Position numbers and translations under genes: made by a program. A stretch of DNA of 64,000 nucleotides. Origin: Paenibacillus sp. FSL A5-0031. GTDB lineage: Bacteria; Bacillota; Bacilli; Paenibacillales; Paenibacillaceae. How positions within the stretch are numbered: the first letter of the stretch is position 1; the number at the start of each line of letters is the position of its first letter. Shown in pieces: positions 8,623 through 13,770 of this stretch. Under the pieces are notes generated by a model that saw only the letters and a program-made list of their open reading frames with translations, searched no databases and had not been told where the DNA came from. The stretch is taken from NCBI RefSeq assembly GCF_001956295.1, contig NZ_MRTD01000003.1, positions 402,147 to 466,146 of the forward strand. Direction: 5' to 3'.

Positions 8623-8679
8623 TTGACCGTTTAACGTTCAAATGGTATATTTTACCCGTAAGTGATCGTTTAACGTTCA
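8623..8679 (+). promoter_or_regulatory. Early rightward promoter with repressor operators O2 and O3
   Basis: TTGACC (8623-8628), a 17-base spacer and TATATT (8646-8651) form a good sigma-A promoter facing the small-ORF operon at 8716. Two 17-bp near-palindromes, TGACCGTTTAACGTTCA (8624-8640) and TGATCGTTTAACGTTCA (8663-8679), overlap the -35 region and the initially transcribed region. They share the consensus TGANCGTTWAACGTTCA with O1. Binding by the repressor would block early transcription. Confidence 0.72.
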
Positions 8680-8715
8680 ATTGGACATGCTAAATAACAA
8701 GGAGGTTCCACCTAT

Positions 8716-8973
8716 ATGTTAAAACAACCGCACCGTTTACGTTTCGCACTTCGTACAGACGGACTTATATTCGTATCCATTCTCGATCGTTCCACGCCTA
8801 TCAGCTTCGTAACTCAACCGGTTTTCTTTCATAAGGTCGTCGGTATCTCACCGCGTAAGACAATCGGCACAGTCACTGTTAACGACGCACAGCTGCTTAC
8901 ACTCGGTATGATTCCCGCAAGAAATACGAAGGAGGTTCCCGTAAATGATACTCGCATTACAATCAGCGCCTAA
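8716..8973 (+). CDS. Early small protein, unknown (85 residues)
   Basis: First gene behind the early promoter, with an excellent ribosome site (AAGGAGG). It has a beta-rich look with no motif I recognise and no membrane segment. Overlaps the next ORF by 29 bases. The position suggests a switch or host-takeover function, but nothing in the sequence proves it. Confidence 0.5.
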   Translation: MLKQPHRLRFALRTDGLIFVSILDRSTPISFVTQPVFFHKVVGISPRKTIGTVTVNDAQLLTLGMIPARNTKEVPVNDTRITISA

Positions 8974-9082
8974 TCCGCAAATCCGTCGTCGTTCTGTTAA
9001 AGGCCGTCTAATTGCACGTGTCATTGGCGCATTGTGTGCCGAGCTTTTATCCGGATTCGTAGGAGGATTGATGTCACGATGA
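8945..9082 (+). CDS. Early small protein, 45 residues, one hydrophobic helix
   Basis: ATG at 8945 with GAAGGAGG upstream, inside the end of the preceding gene in another frame. The N-terminus is basic (RRRSVKGR) and the C-terminal half hydrophobic (IGALCAELLSGFVGGL), which would fit a small membrane-associated peptide. It ends in ATGA overlap with the next gene. Too short for family assignment. Confidence 0.45.
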   Translation: MILALQSAPNPQIRRRSVKGRLIARVIGALCAELLSGFVGGLMSR

Positions 9083-9219
9083 AACGTCGCTTTAAGATTC
9101 TTCCGGTTTATAATGGTCCTCAGTCATGGATAAACGGCCGGACGCGTCACAGGAACGTTTATGGCGAGTACGTTAAGATTGAACGCAAACGCATTTACTT
9201 GGAGGTGTTCCCTTTATGA
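9079..9219 (+). CDS. Early small basic protein (46 residues)
   Basis: Start ATG at 9079 overlaps the previous stop (ATGA), with AGGAGG upstream. The product is very basic (MKRRFKILPVYNG..., RTRHRN, KIERKR) and could bind nucleic acid. Function unknown. Confidence 0.42.
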   Translation: MKRRFKILPVYNGPQSWINGRTRHRNVYGEYVKIERKRIYLEVFPL

Positions 9220-9398
9220 AAACGACCGTCCACCGTATGGCGTTTTATCTTTGTAAAGTCAGCGATTACAATGGAGCGCGCTTCGATATACTCCGCGGCC
9301 GTCCCGCTAGGAAGCCGCCAGCAACGCGACCGTCACGTTTGTTACTGTATAAAATTGCGTTGTACAAGCGTATCCGATCGGAGGCCGGTGTATGTTGA
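9216..9398 (+). CDS. Early small basic protein (60 residues)
   Basis: ATG overlaps the previous stop (ATGA) with TTGGAGGTG upstream. Strongly basic, Arg/Pro-rich centre (RGRPARKPPATRPSR). Function unknown. Part of the tightly overlapping early cluster 8716-10020. Confidence 0.42.
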   Translation: MKTTVHRMAFYLCKVSDYNGARFDILRGRPARKPPATRPSRLLLYKIALYKRIRSEAGVC

Positions 9399-9685
9399 CT
9401 CCGATTAAGATTCGCATTAATGCTTCGGTTTATGACGGATTCCTTCTGCCGGATTCCGCGCACGCCTTGTACGTTTCGGAAGAATTTGCCTTTCTTATCG
9501 CAGTAACATCAGCGAATAATCAGTACACACAATTACGAGAAGCGTTCGTCGTCTCGATTGAGGCCGAAGAGGACGCTGAGTTTATTGCGGACCTGTACCG
9601 TCGGTTAACGGAGGTTTCTGCTTATACGCTACTTACGCGTTATTACGATGAAGAGTTCGATGCTTTTAATATTCCGTCTGAATGA
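9392..9685 (+). CDS. Early protein, unknown (97 residues)
   Basis: ATG at 9392 behind GGAGGCC, overlapping the gene before. Unlike its neighbours it is acidic (EEDAEFIADLYRR, YDEEFDAF). No recognised domain. Ends in an ATGA overlap with the next ORF. Confidence 0.5.
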   Translation: MLTPIKIRINASVYDGFLLPDSAHALYVSEEFAFLIAVTSANNQYTQLREAFVVSIEAEEDAEFIADLYRRLTEVSAYTLLTRYYDEEFDAFNIPSE

Positions 9686-10020
9686 GCACCGGCTGGTTAC
9701 CGGTCGAAACGAAGGGAGCGCGCTATGCTTCCATCGTCACGGATAACCTTTGCGCCAACATTGCGTTATTCCGTTCTTTTCTGTCCGTGCTGGTCGCGCT
9801 GCAACGCTTCCAGGCCGCTATGCGGACGCTTTACTGTCGCCGTTTAGCGCCAACTATTCGGCGGCCGATCGCTTGTCCTCGGGTTATTGCGGCGGCAAAC
9901 GTACTGACTCGGTTCAATATAACGAAGGTGACTGCGTGGCGTTTTGAACGCTTCGGTGCGGCTACACCGTATGGCACGCGTATTCACCGGCACTACCTGG
10001 CGCTCGATCACGGCGGCTAA
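9682..10020 (+). CDS. Early protein, unknown, frame uncertain (112 residues)
   Basis: The ATG overlaps the previous stop (ATGA), which favours this frame. However, all three forward frames stay open for long stretches here: an ATG at 9725 with AAGGGAG upstream gives 40 residues, and the frame from TTG 9750 to 9947 reads 65 residues with phage-like codon use. The coding frame is therefore unsure, and a frameshift is possible. The product of the listed frame is Arg-rich with no known motif. Confidence 0.3.
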   Translation: MSTGWLPVETKGARYASIVTDNLCANIALFRSFLSVLVALQRFQAAMRTLYCRRLAPTIRRPIACPRVIAAANVLTRFNITKVTAWRFERFGAATPYGTRIHRHYLALDHGG

Positions 10021-10043
10021 CCGTTGGTCGGGCGTCTTCCCTT

Positions 10044-10387
10044 TATAATGGGTAATACGACATATGCGAACATACGTTTCATTTTTCGTAAAAAGTTTTC
10101 GTATTATTTTTCAAATGACGACGAGGTTTGAAACCACACTGCGTTGAAAACGACATTGATGTCGTATTTGACCCCAAAGTAAGAACGGATAGGCGTCATA
10201 TTAAATGATGACGAGAAGGATACGCACATTCTGCGTATCGTCTGTACGAAATACCGTCATTTGAAATGACGGTAAGTTAACACACCGAATCAGTGCGTCA
10301 GGTCAGGAGTAGAGGCGGTAAACGGTGAATTTTTAGGTCGTATTCAAAAGTCCGCATCCGCTACGATAGGGACTGCGGATTTTTTTT
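10044..10387 (+). ncRNA. Candidate multi-hairpin untranslated RNA
   Basis: No ORF fits this stretch. A TATAAT lies at 10044-10049 (weak -35), and an intrinsic terminator ends it at 10349-10387. Inside are short, good inverted repeats: GGTTT-G-AAACC (10125-10135), ACGACAT/ATGTCGT (10150-10165), CGTCAT/ATGACG (10194-10213), GATACGCA/TGCGTATC (10219-10239) and an 11-bp near-perfect palindrome (10252-10274). An AAATGAYG-type motif recurs at about 10113, 10204 and 10264, hinting at three diverged units. Transcription and function are inferred. Confidence 0.4.
10349..10387 (+). terminator. Intrinsic terminator at the end of the early operon/hairpin region
   Basis: TCCGCA / TGCGGA (10351-10356, 10374-10379) followed by eight T residues; an alternative AGTCC / GGACT pairing overlaps it. 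It ends transcripts from the early promoter before the dut remnant. Confidence 0.75.
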
Positions 10388-10473
10388 CGTTTAAAGTGTG
10401 CGGATTGAGTCAATGACCGCAGATAATTAGATATAAGCGCGAATGAAGCGCAAAACGAAGAGGAGGACGAAGC

Positions 10474-10584
10474 ATGAACGTTAACATTCGCAAGCTCTCG
10501 CCAGACGCCGTTATCCCAACGTACGCCACCGCAGGAGCTGCCGGTTTCGATTTGTACAGGCCGCGGAAGCTCGCGCCGTCATAA
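10474..10584 (+). pseudogene. dut: dUTPase remnant (N-terminal 36 codons only)
   Basis: The ATG at 10474, behind AGGAGG, opens a dUTPase N-terminus: IRKLSPDAVIPTYATAGAAG followed by FDLY, which is conserved motif I of trimeric dUTPases. After PRKLAPS the frame ends at TAA 10582-10584, directly before the hicB terminator. Motifs II-V are missing, so it cannot be an active enzyme. The remainder was probably deleted when the minus-strand hicAB module moved in. Confidence 0.78.
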
Positions 10585-10588
10585 AACG

Positions 10589-10611
10589 AAAAAGCCCGCC
10601 AAATGACGGGC
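10589..10611 (-). terminator. Terminator after hicB
   Basis: GCCCG / CGGGC stem (10594-10598, 10607-10611); on the minus strand a U run (10589-10593) follows. Confidence 0.65.
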
Positions 10612-10625
10612 CTGCAGTATATTCG

Positions 10626-11036
10626 TTACTTTTTACGCTCAGTTACGCCGAGATGCGCTTTTAATCCGTCCTGTAGTACACGTGAAAAATTCACTTTTTG
10701 ATCCGTCGCGAGATCATCGAGCCATTTTGGTATCGTTAACGTTTTCTTTACGGCTTGTTCCGCCACTTTATCACGGAATATAGGCATCCATACATCGATG
10801 AGCACAACGATTTGATTCACGTCAAGTTTAACGTTGAGGGAGCGTGTAGGCTGCGGGATAATCTCATTATCTGTTTCCATTCCGTACAAATGCAACGCCA
10901 TGCACTCGCGTGCCATGCGTAAGGCCTCTTCATCAGTGTCACCGCAGGTTAGCGCGCCGGGTAGATCCGGAAATTCTACGGAGATACCATCATCTGCGTA
11001 ATCGAATATCGCGGGAAATACGTACCGGTCATTCAT
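10626..11036 (-). CDS. hicB: HicB-family antitoxin
   Basis: A 136-residue antitoxin with the N-terminal HicB partial RNase-H-like fold (FPAIFDYADDGISVEFPDLPG, then GDTDEEALRMARECMALHL) and a C-terminal DNA-binding part (TIPKWLDDLATDQKVNFSRVLQDGLKAHL), which looks like a ribbon-helix-helix. It follows hicA in the same transcript by 53 bases, the common hicA-hicB order. It neutralises HicA and should repress the shared promoter. Confidence 0.85.
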   Translation of the reverse strand: MNDRYVFPAIFDYADDGISVEFPDLPGALTCGDTDEEALRMARECMALHLYGMETDNEIIPQPTRSLNVKLDVNQIVVLIDVWMPIFRDKVAEQAVKKTLTIPKWLDDLATDQKVNFSRVLQDGLKAHLGVTERKK

Positions 11037-11089
11037 TTATAGTTACTCCTCCTTAAAATTGGATTCTATGTAATCCTTACAAGAAGGGG

Positions 11090-11287
11090 CTATTTAAGCC
11101 CCGCTTGCTTTAGGATGCTATCAACAGTTTTGATAGGTAAGTCTTTCTTTGGATGTGGGATAGTTACTCTTCCCTTTTTTGTTGGGTGTTTATACTGCTT
11201 GTGGTCACCCGTTGTATGTACATGATACCAGCCGTCGTTCTCAACCATTTTTACCATCTCCCTGGATGATCTTCCGCGTAAGTCCAT
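11090..11287 (-). CDS. hicA: HicA-family toxin (mRNA interferase)
   Basis: 65 residues in the HicA double-stranded-RNA-binding-like fold: SSREMVKMVENDGWYHVHTT, the catalytic-type histidine in GDHKQYKHP, then RVTIPHPKKDLPIKTV and a C-terminal LKQAGLK. HicA cleaves mRNA when free of HicB. The ATG at 11287 has AAGGGAGG upstream and a consensus promoter 22 bases further up. The module stabilises the prophage or acts in defence; it sits against the truncated dut, so it looks like a recent insertion. Confidence 0.85.
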   Translation of the reverse strand: MDLRGRSSREMVKMVENDGWYHVHTTGDHKQYKHPTKKGRVTIPHPKKDLPIKTVDSILKQAGLK

Positions 11288-11308
11288 CGCGTCCTCCCTT
11301 CTAAAACA

Positions 11309-11349
11309 ATTATAACACGTATTCTAACACGTGTCAAGGAATAACACGT
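11309..11349 (-). promoter_or_regulatory. hicA promoter with TAACACGT operator repeats
   Basis: On the minus strand there is a perfect sigma-A promoter: TTGACA (11332-11337), a 17-base spacer and TATAAT (11309-11314). Three copies of TAACACGT (plus-strand starts 11313, 11325, 11342) lie in and around the spacer. They are likely HicB binding sites for autoregulation. Confidence 0.8.
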
Positions 11350-11402
11350 ATTAATGTACGTACTTATTCAGAATGGCTTTCGCAAAAAGTACGAACTTTA
11401 GT

Positions 11403-11600
11403 TGTCCCAATTTCCGGATTTTCAGTAGTTATAAATAGTATAAGCAGCTTTGTCCCAATTTCTCCGAATATGGGGGGTATATGAAGTGATTGTCCCAATT
11501 TTCTAATTGTCAGCGGGTATCTATAACGTAAAGAGCGTTGTCCCAATATTCGAAAAGTGAGCGTGTATATAGAGTAGACGCGATGTCCCAATTTCGCGAT
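11403..11600 (+). repeat. Five-copy TGTCCCAATTT repeat array
   Basis: The 9-mer TGTCCCAAT begins at 11403, 11451, 11491, 11539 and 11584 (spacings 48, 40, 48, 45). Four copies continue as TTT and one as ATT. Each is followed, after a variable stretch, by a GT/TAT-rich segment (for example GTATAT at 11477, GTATCTATA at 11517, GTGTATATA at 11563). No convincing ORF uses this DNA. It lies directly upstream of the DUF3102-DnaJ, antirepressor and RNA polymerase genes. It could be an operator or promoter array, or replication iterons; the sequence alone does not decide. Confidence 0.75.
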
Positions 11601-11872
11601 AACGAGTACTTACTATATTGAGTGCGGTATATGCGAAACGGAATCGGCCGTCGTCAATAAAGTAACAGCGGAAAAATGTGCGAGAGCAAAAGTGTGTCCG
11701 AATAATACCGTGTCAGCAAAAAAAGTCTATACAAAGTTGTGCGGGAGCGATTCGGAAAGCGACTATAAATGTATATGGTGAATGTGCAGAACGCGGTCGA
11801 CCAGCATTAAAAACGTACAGGCTGCGGATTCATCGACGACTGGCTAGATATGCACGTAAAGGAGGAACCGTT

Positions 11873-12802
11873 GTGAAAACTCAGAAACGCACCTCGCATG
11901 TATTTTCAGCTAGCCTACCAGAAATAGAAGCGGAATTAGCCGGATTTCTCGGCGCCATCGATGCGGCGGATAAAGCAACAGGCAGCGCGGTATTGGAGAT
12001 AGGTAGGCGGCTAATTTTCGTGAAGGAGAACCACACGAAACACGGCGAGTGGATACCGTGGCTTAAACGCGTGGGGATTGCGAAAAGAACGGCTCAGAGC
12101 TACGCAAAGGCTTTTGAACAATTCGGAAATGTGCCGCTGGCTGCGCTTTTGAACGCGTCAAAAATGTTCGAGTTAGCTTCGCTGCCACCCGAAATAAATA
12201 TGCCCGAATTCCTCGCGTGTGAGTACGCCGTTCCTTCATCCGGATTGAAGAAATACGTAAACCTGATGACGAAGGAGGAGCTGCGGGAAGTTGTACGACT
12301 TGAACGGGAACGCGCCGGCCTCGTAAAACCGAAACAACCGAAAGTAAGCGCGAGTACAGAGCCGCAAGTATTAAAAAATCCGTTCGAGACGCTTGCGATC
12401 GACCAGGACAAACGTGACGTTTTGTATGGATTACCGGTAGATGTTGCGCTCAAAGTCGCCGCGCTCGAGCCTGACCTTATGAAATCGGTTCTAAATGTAG
12501 CATCTATGCTATCAAACCGTGCGTTCACGGAGAACTATAGTTCCGTTCTAACGGGTGTGATAGGTGGAAAGAAGGCGTCAGAAATCGTACGCGCATATAA
12601 GAAACCATCGAACAGGCAACCGCTTAGCGGGCTGGCGATCGATCCGTACGAAATACTCGGCGTATGGGACGGCGATAGTGATGCGGATGTCAAACGGAAG
12701 TATCGTGCGTTGGTACAAAAGGTGCATCCGGATAAAGGCGGCTCGGAGTTGTTATTCAAAATCGTTAACGCAGCGTGGGAAACGTACCAAACCGACTATT
12801 AA
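11873..12802 (+). CDS. DUF3102-like protein fused to a C-terminal J domain
   Basis: About 309 residues from GTG 11873 (AAAGGAGG 7 bases upstream; the frame is open further up without a ribosome site). The N-terminal part (roughly residues 12-90) resembles DUF3102, found near replication/partition genes: EIGRRLIFVKENHTKHGEW, WLKRVGIAKRTAQSYAKAF. The C-terminal ~55 residues are a J domain: YEILGVWDGDSDADVKRKYR, then HPDKGG with the HPD that activates Hsp70. J domains recruit DnaK, so the protein may bring host chaperone to a phage DNA complex. It heads the operon with the antirepressor and RNA polymerase genes. Confidence 0.75.
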   Translation: MKTQKRTSHVFSASLPEIEAELAGFLGAIDAADKATGSAVLEIGRRLIFVKENHTKHGEWIPWLKRVGIAKRTAQSYAKAFEQFGNVPLAALLNASKMFELASLPPEINMPEFLACEYAVPSSGLKKYVNLMTKEELREVVRLERERAGLVKPKQPKVSASTEPQVLKNPFETLAIDQDKRDVLYGLPVDVALKVAALEPDLMKSVLNVASMLSNRAFTENYSSVLTGVIGGKKASEIVRAYKKPSNRQPLSGLAIDPYEILGVWDGDSDADVKRKYRALVQKVHPDKGGSELLFKIVNAAWETYQTDY

Positions 12803-12861
12803 AATACGCGGTCAATAGCCGCTTAATATAAATTAAAATACAAATCGTGGAGGGATTACGA

Positions 12862-13704
12862 ATGGGTCAGATACAACAAGTGTTTAGTTACGAGAGCAAC
12901 GAAGTAAGGACGGTATTGGTCGGGGGAGAGCCGTGGTTTGTCGCGAAGGATGTTTGCGATATTTTAGAAATCAAAAATAGCCGAGAAGTCGTGGCGCGCT
13001 TAGATGACGATGAGAAGGGTGTAGTTTTAACCGACACCCTTGGCGGAAAGCAACAAGCAGCGGCAGTTAATGAATCCGGACTATACACGGTAATCATGTC
13101 ATCGCGCAAACCCGAAGCGAAGGCGTTCCGCAAATGGGTCACTTCCGAAGTCATTCCGTCAATTCGTAAAACTGGCGGATACAATGTTCTCGCCGTTCCT
13201 TCTTACGCAATCGACGACCGAGTTGCGCGTGCTAAGCGTTGGATCGAAGAGGAAGAGGCGCGACAGGCGCTAGAACTCGAAACACAGAGGCAAGCTACGT
13301 TATTAATCGAGCAGGCTCCAAAAATATCATATTACGACTCGATCTTAAGGTCGAATGACGCGCTCTCTGTTACGCAAATCGCAAAGGACTACGGGCTAGG
13401 GGCTGCAGAGCTCAATCAAATGCTAAAAGAAGCCGGTGTCCAATACAAATCGGGTACCCAGTGGGTGCTAAAATCCGCGTACGTAGGAAACGGTTATTCA
13501 AAGTCAGAAACGTTTGTCAATGAAAGCGGTGGTTCGCGTGTATATACGAAATGGACGCAGAAAGGGCGTTTGTTCATCCACGAATTACTTACGGATAAGG
13601 GTATCGAACCGGGAGGAAAGCCGAAGCGAAATCGCAGACGTAAGCGTCAGACAAATAAACTACTACAGGCGCCGGTACTAACATTAACGTTATCACTTAA
13701 GTAG
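12862..13704 (+). CDS. Phage antirepressor (Bro-N plus KilAC domains)
   Basis: 280 residues from ATG 12862 (GTGGAGGG upstream). The N-terminal Bro-N domain (GGEPWFVAKDVCDILEIKNS, EAKAFRKWVTSEVIPSIRKT) is followed by a charged helix and a C-terminal KilAC/ANT domain (SILRSNDALSVTQIAKDYGL, ELNQMLKEAGVQYKS, YTKWTQKGRLFIHELL). Antirepressors of this type bind phage repressors and favour lytic growth. The C-terminus is very basic (KPKRNRRRKRQ). It lies between the J-domain fusion and the polymerase. Confidence 0.87.
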   Translation: MGQIQQVFSYESNEVRTVLVGGEPWFVAKDVCDILEIKNSREVVARLDDDEKGVVLTDTLGGKQQAAAVNESGLYTVIMSSRKPEAKAFRKWVTSEVIPSIRKTGGYNVLAVPSYAIDDRVARAKRWIEEEEARQALELETQRQATLLIEQAPKISYYDSILRSNDALSVTQIAKDYGLGAAELNQMLKEAGVQYKSGTQWVLKSAYVGNGYSKSETFVNESGGSRVYTKWTQKGRLFIHELLTDKGIEPGGKPKRNRRRKRQTNKLLQAPVLTLTLSLK

Positions 13705-13770
13705 TAATAGTCTCCAGCTTGGAACCTGTTTGCTAACAACATACTCTGAAGAAAGGCGGGAATATAACTG

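Larger units (their letters stand above)
11288..11872. other. Untranslated region between hicA and the DnaJ-fusion gene
   Basis: Contains the hicA promoter (11309-11349), the TGTCCCAAT array (11403-11600) and about 270 bases leading to the GTG start at 11873. A reading frame is open from 11678 in phase with the gene, but it lacks a ribosome site, and its composition (arginine/cysteine-rich) does not look like a domain. Nothing else is seen. Confidence 0.6.

Noticed and set aside
10474..10584. Working dUTPase
   Set aside because: Only motif I is present; the four other motifs required for catalysis are missing.
11364..11591. Minus-strand ORF of 75 codons across the TGTCCCAAT array
   Set aside because: It owes its repeated peptide pattern to the DNA repeats and has no ribosome site.
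11403..11600. CRISPR-like look of the TGTCCCAAT array
   Set aside because: The repeated core is only 9-11 bases, spacing varies from 40 to 48, the intervening DNA shows common features and no cas genes are nearby.
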